DNA from: Actinomycetota bacterium
GTDB lineage: Bacteria > Actinomycetota > Acidimicrobiia > Acidimicrobiales > JAJPHD01
Assembly: GCA_021325455.1 (NCBI GenBank)
Contig: JAJPHD010000005.1
Location: 1-56,040 of the forward strand
DNA length: 56,040 bases
Direction of reading: 5' to 3'
Position numbers and translations under genes: made by a program. The notes under the pieces are model-generated. The model was given only the letters and a program-made list of their open reading frames with translations. It had not been told where the DNA came from and did no database searches. This document shows, one piece after another, positions 22,253 to 29,847 of this stretch (the stretch's first letter is position 1; every line of letters starts with the position of its first letter).

Positions 22253-23562
22253 GCCCCGGCTCGTGGCCACGGCTGCTCACGATCATGGGCTCGGGGGAGA
22301 CCAGCCCGACCATGGCCAAGACCCACCGCCAGCTGCTGGGCCGCCTCGGCCCTCCCCCCGTGCCGGCGGTGGTGCTGGACACGGCCTTCGGCTTCCAGGA
22401 GAACGCCGACGACATCGCCGCCCGGGCCCAGGACTACTTCCGGGAGAGCGTGGGGGCCGAGATCGAGGTGGCCACCCTGCGCTCGGCCGAGGGCCTGGAC
22501 CCCGCCCGGCGAGCGGCCTGGCTGGCCCGCATCCGGGACGCCCGCTACGTCTTCGCCGGCCCGGGGAGCCCGAGCTATGCGCTGCGCCAGTGGGGGCCGG
22601 CGGGCCTGGAGGGCCAGCTGAGGGAGAAGCTGCGCCCCGGGGGCACCGGCGGGGGGATCACCTTCGCCAGCGCCGCCGCCCTCACCCTCGGGGCCGCCAC
22701 CGTGCCCGTCTACGAGATCTACAAGGTGGGGGAGGCGCCCCGCTGGCTGCCGGGCCTGGGCGTGCTGGAGGAGGCGGGCCTCAGGGCTGCCGTCATCCCC
22801 CACTACAACAACGCCGAGGGCGGCAACCACGACACCCGCTATTGCTACCTGGGGGAGCGCCGGCTGTCCCGGATGGAGGAGGACCTGGAGGAGGGGGTTT
22901 TCGTCCTGGGGGTCGACGAGCACACCGGCCTCGTCCTGGACCTGGACGAGGGATCGGCGACGGTGGTGGGCCTCGGCGTGGTCACGGTGAGGGCCCGGGG
23001 CCGCTCGGCCGAGATCCCCACCGGGTCCACGGTGCCCATCACCTCCCTGGCCGAGCGGGCCGAAGAGCTGGGCCACCGGCCGGTCCCGGCGTCGGGCCCC
23101 GGGGTCGTCCCGGGCCAGGCCGGCCCTCCCGGCACGGGGTCCTCTGGCCCGGCCGTGCGCCCCGCCGCCTCACCCCTGCTGGCCACGGTCTCGGACCTCC
23201 AGGCCTCCTTCGACAAGGCGGTGGAGGCCCGGGACACCGAGGGCGCCGTGCGGGCCATCCTCCAGCTGGACCAGGAGCTGGTGGACTGGTCCCGGGACAC
23301 CCTCCAGTCCGACGAGCTCGACCGGGCCCGCGACGCCATGCACGCCATGGTGGCATCGCTGGGACGCCTGGCGGAGAGGGGAGCCAGGGATCCCCGCCAG
23401 GTGGTGGGCCCGTTCGTGGACGCCCTGCTCGAGGAGCGGGCCCAGGCCCGGGCGGAGCATCGCTACGCCGATGCCGACCGCATCCGCGACCGGCTGGTGG
23501 AGGCGGGCATCGAGGTCCGTGACAGCCCCTCGGGCACAGAGTGGCTCCTGGCGGCCTCCTAG
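22249..23562 (+). CDS. Peptidase S51/GATase1-like domain fused to a CysRS C-terminal-type domain
   Basis: 437 residues. Residues 1-270 start LLTIMGSGETSPTM and contain ARYVFAGPGSPSYALRQW and GITFASAAALTLGA, the layout of type 1 glutamine amidotransferase-like/peptidase S51 proteins, with the nucleophile Ser expected in FASAAA. After a Pro/Gly linker (about 285-310), residues 310-437 are helical and end RYADADRIRDRLVEAGIEVR and DSPSGTEWLL, like the DALR-type C-terminus of cysteinyl-tRNA synthetase. No CysRS catalytic core (HIGH or KMSKS) is present. The fusion may bind tRNA or be a recruited helical domain. Last gene of the clpS chain, followed by tRNA genes. Confidence 0.72.
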   Translation: MSPGSWPRLLTIMGSGETSPTMAKTHRQLLGRLGPPPVPAVVLDTAFGFQENADDIAARAQDYFRESVGAEIEVATLRSAEGLDPARRAAWLARIRDARYVFAGPGSPSYALRQWGPAGLEGQLREKLRPGGTGGGITFASAAALTLGAATVPVYEIYKVGEAPRWLPGLGVLEEAGLRAAVIPHYNNAEGGNHDTRYCYLGERRLSRMEEDLEEGVFVLGVDEHTGLVLDLDEGSATVVGLGVVTVRARGRSAEIPTGSTVPITSLAERAEELGHRPVPASGPGVVPGQAGPPGTGSSGPAVRPAASPLLATVSDLQASFDKAVEARDTEGAVRAILQLDQELVDWSRDTLQSDELDRARDAMHAMVASLGRLAERGARDPRQVVGPFVDALLEERAQARAEHRYADADRIRDRLVEAGIEVRDSPSGTEWLLAAS

Positions 23563-23627
23563 AGGCCCGGCCGTCCCTCTGCCCAGCGAGCGGACCCGGT
23601 CGCCGATCGGCTGGTGGCGCTGCCTGC

Positions 23628-23633
23628 TAGGCT
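23628..23633 (+). promoter_or_regulatory. -10 hexamer of the tRNA cluster
   Basis: TAGGCT, about 25 nt before tRNA-Glu. The spacing would give a short 5' leader for processing by RNase P. Confidence 0.45.
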
Positions 23634-23658
23634 GACGGGCGCCCGTGCGAGGGTACGA

Positions 23659-23734
23659 GCCCCCATCGTCTAGCGGCCCAGGACGCCGCCCTTTCAAGGC
23701 GGTAGCACGGGTTCGAATCCCGTTGGGGGTGCCA
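23659..23734 (+). tRNA. tRNA-Glu (anticodon TTC), CCA encoded
   Basis: Acceptor GCCCCCA/TGGGGGT with discriminator G at 23731 and encoded CCA at 23732-23734. Anticodon stem CCGCC/GGCGG around loop CTTTCAA; TTC at 23693-23695. T loop TTCGAAT. Confidence 0.96.
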
Positions 23735-23765
23735 AGCCCCGGGGACTCGGGCCGAACACAAGCAG

Positions 23766-23840
23766 GGACCTGTGGTGCAGCTCGGAGTGCACGCCGGCCT
23801 GTCAAGCCGGAGGTCGCGGGTTCAAATCCCGTCAGGTCCG
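23766..23840 (+). tRNA. tRNA-Asp (anticodon GTC)
   Basis: Acceptor GGACCTG/CAGGTCC, discriminator G. Anticodon stem CCGGC/GCCGG around loop CTGTCAA; GTC at 23801-23803. T loop TTCAAAT. The 3' end is not followed by CCA. Confidence 0.95.
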
Positions 23841-23859
23841 CTGGCTCCCGCGGGAGCGG

Positions 23860-23935
23860 GGTCGGGTAGCTCAGTTGGTAGAGCGCGCGCCTGAAAAGCG
23901 CGAGGTCACCGGATCGATACCGGTCCCGACCACCA
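23860..23935 (+). tRNA. tRNA-Phe (anticodon GAA), CCA encoded
   Basis: Acceptor GGTCGGG/CCCGACC, discriminator A, encoded CCA at 23933-23935. Anticodon loop CTGAAAA. The T loop reads ATCGATA, so position 54 is A instead of the near-universal T. Confidence 0.94.
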
Positions 23936-24022
23936 GGAACACCCCGATGCGAGCAGCGGACGCAGAGGCCGCCGTCCAGGCCGCCGACCGGCTCGTCGGG
24001 TTGGCCACGCAGGTCGTCGCCA

Positions 24023-24982
24023 TCATCGGGCCGCGGTCCTGGTGACGGGTACGTGCTCGAAGCCCCGGAGGACCATGAGGGGCCGCCGCACGGGTGGCCG
24101 TGAGAGGACCAGGTCCGGGTAGCGGTGGGTGAGCTCCCCGAAGACGAGCCGCCCTTCGAGCCGGGCGAGCGCTGCCCCGAGGCAGTGGTGGATACCGAGG
24201 GAGAAGGCCAGGTGCCGGGAGGCATCAGGCCGGTCGATGAGCAACTGCCCGGGGCGCTCGAAGGCATCGGGGTCCCGGTTGGCACCGCCGAGGGCCACGA
24301 GGACCACATCGCCTCTCTTGATGGCTCGCCCCTCCAAACCGAGGTCCTCTGTGGCGATCCTCGAGGTGATCTGGACGGGGCTGTCATAGCGCAGCAGCTC
24401 CTCGACCGCCCCAGGGAGGAGCGCCGGTTCCTCCCCGAGCCGCCGCCACGCCCCTTCCTCACCCAGCAGGGCCACCGTCCCGTTGCCGATCAGGTTCACC
24501 GTCGTCTCGAAGCCGGCCACGAGGAGGAGCAGCGCCGTGCCGATCAGCTCCGTTGAGCTGAGCCGGTCGCCGCCGTCCTCCGCGGCGATGAGGGCGGACA
24601 GCAGGGTGTCGTCGGGGTCGGCCCGGCGGCGCTGGGCCAGGTCGCGCAGGTAGGCAGTGAGCGCCAGCTCCGAGGCACGCGTCCGGGCCTCGTCGCTGAT
24701 CTCGGGGTCCAAGGTGGCGGCGAGGTCCTGCCCCCAGGCCCGGAAGCGGGCCTGGTCGTGTGCGGGGACGCCCAGCAGGTGGCAGATCACGGCAATGGGG
24801 AGGGGGAAGGCCACGTCGTCGATGAGGTCGAAGCCGGCGACGGTGTCGAGGGGCGTGAGCAGCCGGTCCAGGACCTCACGGATGAAGGGCTCGAGCCCGG
24901 CAATGCGGCCGGGGCTGAAGGCGCTCGACACCAGCATCCGCAGCCACGCCGAGCCGGGCTGACCGGCCGGGCCGACGGCCAA
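24023..24982 (-). pseudogene. Cytochrome P450, 5'-truncated
   Basis: 319 residues are open. The C-terminal two thirds of a bacterial P450 are intact: I helix LLLVAGFETTVNLIG, ExxR in VEELLRYDSPVQ, and the heme loop FSLGIHHCLGAALARLEG with the ligand Cys. Homology begins abruptly at LRMLVSSAFSPGRI (about residue 14, near 24943). Bacterial P450s are about 400 residues, so roughly the first 90 (A-C helices, usually leading to a DPPEHTRLR-like motif) are missing. The residues before the break (GPAGQPGSAW) do not fit. No ribosome site or promoter precedes it. The gene ends 88 bp from tRNA-Phe, a common integration site, so it may be a remnant of an inserted or deleted segment. Confidence 0.75.
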
Positions 24983-25268
24983 CCCGGCTCCCTGCCCACA
25001 CAGCCCCCCATGCCGCCGCGCCGCCGGCGCGCCGGGGAAGCACAGGCGACCATTCGCTCTTCAGGGGAACGCCGCCGTGGTCGGCGGTGTCGGGTACCAC
25101 GTGAGCGCCTCCGCGGACCAGCTGCGAAGAAGGCTCACCCGGAGCCGGTGAGACCGGCGACCGGGCCGCTGGCCGCCGCCAGGTGGGCGAGCCCGGGTTG
25201 CCCGCTGGCCACGTCAGGGTCATCCGGCAGGGCCTGCCTCGTGCAGGGGGGAAGGAGAGGTGAGGGGG
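24983..25268. other. Intergenic stretch, no gene seen
   Basis: No convincing frame. It contains a CTCACC/GGTGAG inverted repeat (25134-25139 and 25147-25152) that could form a hairpin, and the AAGGAG ribosome site of the next gene near its right end. The missing 5' end of the P450 is not found here in any frame. Confidence 0.5.
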
Positions 25269-26246
25269 ATGATGAGGGGTGGGCGGCCAGCCATGGTGCT
25301 GGCAGGGGGGGCCGTGCTGGCGGGGTCGCTGCTGGTCGTGGGGCCAGCCGGAGCCACAAGGGCAGGGCCGGCCGGGCCCGGGGCAGGCTCAGGCGCCAGT
25401 GCGTGGGTGGCGCCGGCGGCCGGGCACGACACCCCAGCCGGCTTCTGGTACGGGACCGACAGCTGGCCCATCGCCGTCAGCTCCCAGCGCCCCTACCGCG
25501 AGCCCGTCATCGGCGGCTACTACGGCGGCTACATCGGGATGGCGGGCAACTGGGCCCACTGGCTCGGTTGCGGGGGGCAGCTGGCCTGGTCCGCCACCAA
25601 TGCCGCCCAGGCCAACACCAACCTCACCACCTACCACGTGGGGATCGGCACAGGCGTGTACTGGTTCATGGGCGGCCCGGGGGTCGACCCCCACTACAGC
25701 GGGACCACCGCCGAGGCCTACGCCTGGGGGCGGGCCCAGGCCCGGCGCGCCGTGTGGGACATCGGCTTCGACCACGTCACCTACCCGGTGGTGTTCATGG
25801 ACGTCGAGCTGCCGGGGATCCCTCCGGCTCCTGACAACGGCTGGAACTCGGTGTACACCTCGCCGTGCAGCGGCCGGGTGAGGACGTACCACGTCCCTCC
25901 GCAGGTGGACCGGGCCGATTTCAACGGGTTCTGGGACTACATCAGGTACCACACCCGCTTCACACCCGGGGTCTACTCCTCGCCCGGTGTCTGGGCCTCC
26001 ATCTTCGGCACCGGCAGCGCCTCCTACATCCCCCACACCGACGAGTGGACCTACATGGACGACACCGACAGCCTGGCCGACCCCCCCTCGGGCTGGTGCC
26101 TCCCCTCCACATCGACCTGTGCCCGGTTCTTCGGAGGGGTCACCGCCTCGGCCCCCCAAGCCCTCATGTGGCAGTGGTCGGGGGGCGGGGGCACCCACAA
26201 CGGCTACGGGGACTTCGACCAGATCGACGCCAACCGCCAGCCCTAG
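25269..26246 (+). CDS. Secreted protein, glycoside-hydrolase-like (GH25/DUF1906-type) fold
   Basis: 325 residues. The Sec signal peptide is MVLAGGAVLAGSLLVVGPAGA. The mature part has GFWYGTDSWPI, then VIGGYYGGYIGMAGNW, YHVGIGTGVYWFMGG, and YPVVFMDVELPG, where the D-x-E pair resembles the active-site strand of GH25-like barrels; it ends ALMWQWSGGGG and DFDQIDANRQ, also typical of that fold. Four cysteines occur in the mature chain. Substrate is unknown (cell wall is plausible). ATG 25269 is chosen over GTG 25260 because AAGGAG is better spaced. Its TAG stop shares a CTAG palindrome with the stop of the convergent methyltransferase. Confidence 0.6.
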   Translation: MMRGGRPAMVLAGGAVLAGSLLVVGPAGATRAGPAGPGAGSGASAWVAPAAGHDTPAGFWYGTDSWPIAVSSQRPYREPVIGGYYGGYIGMAGNWAHWLGCGGQLAWSATNAAQANTNLTTYHVGIGTGVYWFMGGPGVDPHYSGTTAEAYAWGRAQARRAVWDIGFDHVTYPVVFMDVELPGIPPAPDNGWNSVYTSPCSGRVRTYHVPPQVDRADFNGFWDYIRYHTRFTPGVYSSPGVWASIFGTGSASYIPHTDEWTYMDDTDSLADPPSGWCLPSTSTCARFFGGVTASAPQALMWQWSGGGGTHNGYGDFDQIDANRQP

Positions 26247-27322
26247 GGCCGTGCCTCGTAGACGATGTTGAACGGTGTCTCGGCCACCCGCCGGAACCCG
26301 CTGAAGCCGGCGCCGACAACGATGTCGCGTATGCGCCTCTCACCTGCTTGGGCCCCGAGAGCCAGCCCCACCTCCTGGGAGAGGGAGCAGGGCGTGCACA
26401 AGAGGGTGGAGAAGGCGTAGTAGGCCCGCCCGACAGGGTTGAGGTTGTCCTCGATCCGGTCACCCGCCGCCGGCTCCACGATCATCCACGTGCCGTCGGC
26501 GGCCAGCGCCTGGAGCACGTGACGGGCCGCCCCGGCGGGGTCCCCCATGTCGTGCAGGCAGTCGAACATGGTCACCAGGTCATAGCTCTGGCCCGGGAAG
26601 GAGGCTGCGGGGGCGACCTCGAACCTCACGTCGACGCCGGGCCCGGCTGCGGCCGCCCGCTGGCGAGCCGTCGCTATCGACCCGCCGTGGTAGTCATAGC
26701 CGACGAAGCTGGAAGCCGGGTAGGACCGGGCCATCAACAGGGTCGAGGCCCCGTGCCCGCACCCGACGTCGGCGACCCGGATCCCCCTCTCCAGCTTGGG
26801 CACCACCCCTTCCAGAGCAGGCAGCCACTCCGTCACCAGGTGGGCGTGGTAGCCGGGCCGGAAGAAGCGCTCGCAACCCTCGTGCACGTCGGGGACGTGG
26901 TCGTGCCAGCCCACCCCCTCTCCGGTCCTCACGGCCTCGGCGATCCGGGGCGAGTCCAGGACCGAGCCCAGGGCGATCTGAAAGAACCCGGGCAGGAAGG
27001 CGGGGCTGGACTCGTCGGTCAGGGCCACAGCCTGCTCGGCGCCCAGCGAGTACCGGCCTGTACCGGGCTCGTAGGCCACGAAGCCCCCTGCGGCCTGGGC
27101 GCACAGCCACTCGGCCACGTAGCGCTCCGACGTGCCCGTGCGCTGAGCCAGCTCCTCGGGGGTCAGCGGCCCCGCCTCGGCCAGGGCCCGGTAGAGCCCG
27201 AGCTTGTCCCCCATGACCACCAAGGCTGTGTTGAGCGTTGCCCCCACCTCGTCGACGGCCCGGTACACGAACGCCATCAGCTTGTCGGGGTCCAGCACGG
27301 TCGGCTGGCGAACGGTCGTCAT
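26243..27322 (-). CDS. SAM-dependent methyltransferase with N-terminal winged helix
   Basis: 359 residues. Residues about 25-115 form a helical/winged-helix dimerisation domain (LYRALAEAGPLTPEELAQRTGTSERYV). Residues about 165-340 form a class I methyltransferase with motif I VADVGCGHGASTLLMA, acidic residue in FVGYDYHGG and post-motif YDLVTMFDCLHDMGDP. It resembles the Rv2258c-like group; the acceptor is unknown. AGGAGG lies 6-8 nt before the ATG, so this is a leadered gene, with a TetR-type operator in the upstream region suggesting it is inducible. Confidence 0.85.
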   Translation of the reverse strand: MTTVRQPTVLDPDKLMAFVYRAVDEVGATLNTALVVMGDKLGLYRALAEAGPLTPEELAQRTGTSERYVAEWLCAQAAGGFVAYEPGTGRYSLGAEQAVALTDESSPAFLPGFFQIALGSVLDSPRIAEAVRTGEGVGWHDHVPDVHEGCERFFRPGYHAHLVTEWLPALEGVVPKLERGIRVADVGCGHGASTLLMARSYPASSFVGYDYHGGSIATARQRAAAAGPGVDVRFEVAPAASFPGQSYDLVTMFDCLHDMGDPAGAARHVLQALAADGTWMIVEPAAGDRIEDNLNPVGRAYYAFSTLLCTPCSLSQEVGLALGAQAGERRIRDIVVGAGFSGFRRVAETPFNIVYEARP

Positions 27323-27365
27323 GGCTCCCTCCTCGGCCCGACCCCAGCCCGGTCTGGGAGCCTAC

Positions 27366-27387
27366 GTTAGCAGCTTACACTGTTAAC
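27366..27387. promoter_or_regulatory. TetR-like inverted repeat before the methyltransferase
   Basis: GTTAGCA, 8-nt spacer, TGTTAAC: a 22-bp imperfect palindrome (one mismatch between 7-bp arms) lying 44-65 bp upstream of the methyltransferase start. Shape and sequence resemble TetR-family operators. No TetR gene is in the window. Confidence 0.5.
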
Positions 27388-27456
27388 GGCAAGGCCCAGT
27401 AGTGCATGTCGGACGCCCCAAGGAACCCCCCGCTCCCCAGCCCCCAGCAAAGACGG

Positions 27457-27732
27457 CTACGCGCTACGGGTGAGGGCGCGGTAGCTCAGCTCGAGACAGG
27501 TGACCTCGAAGCGACGGCCCGGCACGGGGTGCCCGAAGCCGACCACCCGGTCACCCTCCCGGAAGGTCGACGCCCGCCTGCCCAGCCCCTCGGCGCAGGT
27601 GGCATCGAAGAAGGTCTGCTCGTGGCCCGGGCCGCTCCCCACCAAGGCGAAATGGCAGGCGGCCATGCCGTCCGGGCCGAACACCACTTCCGGTGCTTCA
27701 GCGAGAGTCCCTGCGAAGAAGATCCTGTCCAT
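27457..27732 (-). CDS. Small single-stranded-DNA-binding-like (OB-fold) protein
   Basis: 91 residues starting MDRIFFAGTLAEAPEV, with ACHFALVG and REGDRVVGFGHPVPGRRFEV, the strand pattern of a short SSB/OB domain without the acidic C-terminal tip of a housekeeping SSB. A longer in-frame start at 27801 is rejected; AAGGAC lies just upstream of 27732. It could act in recombination or plasmid-type replication, or be an SSB paralogue; function is not shown. Confidence 0.6.
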   Translation of the reverse strand: MDRIFFAGTLAEAPEVVFGPDGMAACHFALVGSGPGHEQTFFDATCAEGLGRRASTFREGDRVVGFGHPVPGRRFEVTCLELSYRALTRSA

Positions 27733-27844
27733 CCCAGTCCTTGTTGAGCTCTCCTCCCTTCGACTCACCACGTTCATCCTCGGTTTCCATCCTAGGAGCA
27801 TGGGGGAACCAGGGAGTGCATACCAAAGCGGCTGGCGGCCCCGG

Positions 27845-28558
27845 CTAGGAGCTGGTCCCTCCGGCCCGAAGCCTGTCGGTGGGCGGGCCGCCCGCCGAGC
27901 GGAAGCGAGCCTTCAGGGCCGCCAGCTCGGAGGCAGGGACCTCCCGGGGCTCGTGGCCACCCACCAGGGCGGCCGCCGCCTCGTTGGTGGCCCACAGCCG
28001 TACCCACCCCGGTGTGGCGGACCGGCTGGCCACCACCACCGGCACCTCGGGACTGCCTGACTCCGGGGCGAAGTCGGTGGCCAGGTCGCACAGCTCCAGG
28101 AGGTCGGCATCCGCCCCGGCGTCGGCGGCTATGTCCTCGGGCTGAGCCTGCCCCTCCAGGCGCAGCACGACCAGCACCCGGTCCTCGGCCAGGGAGTCGA
28201 CCAGCTCGATGCGGGCCCCGGCCAGCGGTCCCGTGGTGGGAAGCGGGGTCGAGGCCAGGACCCAGCGGGACAGGGTCTTGAGCACGTCCCGGACCGAGCG
28301 CATGCCGAGGGGGGGGACCACCGTCGAGCCCTCGGCCATGACCGAGCACAGGGCCCGCAGGGCCGCATAGGTGCGCCGGGGCCCGGCCACGCCCGAGTCC
28401 CGGAGCCCGGGCGTGAGCACCTCGGCCAGGGCCGACAGGGCCTCCCTGGTCGCCTCCACCAGCTCCTGCTCCTCGTCGCAGAGGTCCGATCCCTGCACCG
28501 CCAGGGCGGCATCCCGCAGCTCGCGAAGCTGCTCGATCAGCTTGCTCCAGTCGTCCAC
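27845..28558 (-). CDS. Hypothetical protein, 237 aa
   Basis: Starts at GTG 28558 (VDDWSKLIEQLRELRDAAL); no recognised domain. It is predicted soluble, with an N-terminal coiled-coil-like stretch and a central segment ELVDSLAEDRVLVVLRLEG. GAGACT ends 6 nt before the GTG, matching the hexamer seen before purF. Divergent from the phosphodiesterase-family gene; a shared 90-bp regulatory region suggests joint control. Confidence 0.6.
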   Translation of the reverse strand: MDDWSKLIEQLRELRDAALAVQGSDLCDEEQELVEATREALSALAEVLTPGLRDSGVAGPRRTYAALRALCSVMAEGSTVVPPLGMRSVRDVLKTLSRWVLASTPLPTTGPLAGARIELVDSLAEDRVLVVLRLEGQAQPEDIAADAGADADLLELCDLATDFAPESGSPEVPVVVASRSATPGWVRLWATNEAAAALVGGHEPREVPASELAALKARFRSAGGPPTDRLRAGGTSS

Positions 28559-28564
28559 CCCAGG

Positions 28565-28570
28565 AGTCTC
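28565..28570 (-). promoter_or_regulatory. -10-like hexamer of the 28558 gene
   Basis: GAGACT on the minus strand, 6 nt before GTG 28558. Confidence 0.35.
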
Positions 28571-28635
28571 GCCCGCCACCCGCCCGGTGGCAATCCGCCC
28601 CCGGGCCCGGGCCGTCGTTGCCCCGGCGCCGGCAG

Positions 28636-28641
28636 TACGCT
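28636..28641 (+). promoter_or_regulatory. -10 hexamer of the phosphodiesterase gene
   Basis: TACGCT, 7 nt before ATG 28649. Confidence 0.5.
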
Positions 28642-28648
28642 TCGGGGC

Positions 28649-29755
28649 ATGGACATGGTGCGGCCCGACTACGAGGGCGCCTCGGTCGCCGGCCTCGTAC
28701 CTGCCCTCCTCGGCTCCGCCGACGCGTCCTGGCTGCCTGCCTGCGTGGAGGGAGCCTCCGCCGTTGTCCTCCTGGTGCTGGACGGCCTGGGCTGGGATGC
28801 GGTCCGGGAGCACGCTGCCGACCTCCCCGTGATCGCCGGCCTGGAGGGCGGGCCCATCACCACCGTCGCCCCCTCCACCACCTCTGCCGCCCTCCCCTCC
28901 ATCACCACCGGGGCGCCGCCGGCCGAGCACGGCCTGGTCGGCTACCGGATGAGGCTTGCCAAGGGCATCCTGGACGTCTTGAAGTGGGAGCTGGAGGACG
29001 GCCGCAAGGGGCCCCAGCCCTCCACGGTGGCCCCCGTGGAGGCCTTCTGCGGCCGGTCGGTGCCGGTGGTGACCAGGGAGGACTTCCTCGGAGGTGGCTT
29101 CACCGACGCCTTCATGAGGGGGTCGCGCTTCTACGGGTGGCGGATGCCCTCCAGCATCGCCGTGACCGTCGGCCGGCTGGTGCGGGCGGGCGAGCGCTTC
29201 GTGTTCGCCTACTACAACGGGGTGGACTTCGTGGCCCACAAGTACGGCCTGCGGGACCAGTTCTTCCCCTCCGAGCTGGCCTGCACCGACCACCTGGTGG
29301 GGGCGCTGATCGAGGCCCTGCCCGCCGAGGCGGCCCTGGTCGTGACCTCGGACCACGGCCAGGTCCATCTGGGCGAGCAGCTCCCCCTGGACCCCGTCGC
29401 CAGCCTCGTGGAGGCCTGTGCCGGTGAGGCCAGGTTCCGGTCCCTGCATGCCCCCCCCGGCGCCGCCCGGGACCTCCTGGAGGCCAGCAGGGAGGCCTTC
29501 GGGGACCGGGCCTGGGTCCTCTCACGAGAGCAGCTGGTGGACGAGGGCTGGCTCGGCCCCAAGGCACCGGGGACGGAGGTGCTCGGCCGCCTCGGGGACG
29601 TCACCCTGGCCGCCCGGGACCCCATCGGCTTCGCCGATCCCGCCCACCAGGGCGAGTGGACCATGCGCAGTGGGCACGGCAGCCTCACGCCGGCCGAGAT
29701 GCTGGTCCCCCTGGTCGCGGCCCGGGGCTCGGGTCAGCGCCGGTTCCCGACCTGA
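28649..29755 (+). CDS. Alkaline phosphatase-superfamily phosphodiesterase/nucleotide pyrophosphatase
   Basis: 368 residues. Metal and nucleophile motifs of the type I phosphodiesterase family appear in order: VVLLVLDGLGWDAV, then the Thr nucleophile in APSTTSAALPSITTG, YYNGVDFVAHKYG (Asp, His ligands), VVTSDHGQVHLG and a late MRSGHGSLTPAEMLVPL His ligand. These enzymes hydrolyse phosphodiesters or nucleotides with two metal ions. No signal peptide is seen, so it is probably cytosolic. Substrate unknown. Confidence 0.85.
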   Translation: MDMVRPDYEGASVAGLVPALLGSADASWLPACVEGASAVVLLVLDGLGWDAVREHAADLPVIAGLEGGPITTVAPSTTSAALPSITTGAPPAEHGLVGYRMRLAKGILDVLKWELEDGRKGPQPSTVAPVEAFCGRSVPVVTREDFLGGGFTDAFMRGSRFYGWRMPSSIAVTVGRLVRAGERFVFAYYNGVDFVAHKYGLRDQFFPSELACTDHLVGALIEALPAEAALVVTSDHGQVHLGEQLPLDPVASLVEACAGEARFRSLHAPPGAARDLLEASREAFGDRAWVLSREQLVDEGWLGPKAPGTEVLGRLGDVTLAARDPIGFADPAHQGEWTMRSGHGSLTPAEMLVPLVAARGSGQRRFPT

Positions 29756-29835
29756 CGGCCGCTTGCGAGCCGGCCCCCGCAGGTGGCCAGGCGGGGCCCC
29801 GGCAGAGGCCCGTCATTCTGCTCCTGAACGTTCGG

Positions 29836-29841
29836 TAAGCT
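29836..29841 (+). promoter_or_regulatory. -10 hexamer of the dehydrogenase gene
   Basis: TAAGCT, 6 nt before GTG 29848. Confidence 0.55.
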
Positions 29842-29847
29842 GAGCCC

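Noticed and set aside
23947-24045. 32-residue frame between tRNA-Phe and the P450 stump (MRAADAEAAVQAADRL)
   Set aside because: No ribosome site, no -10 hexamer at leaderless spacing, no recognisable family; too short to support.
27457-27732. Housekeeping SSB
   Set aside because: Too short and lacks the acidic DDDIPF-type tail; kept only as SSB-like.
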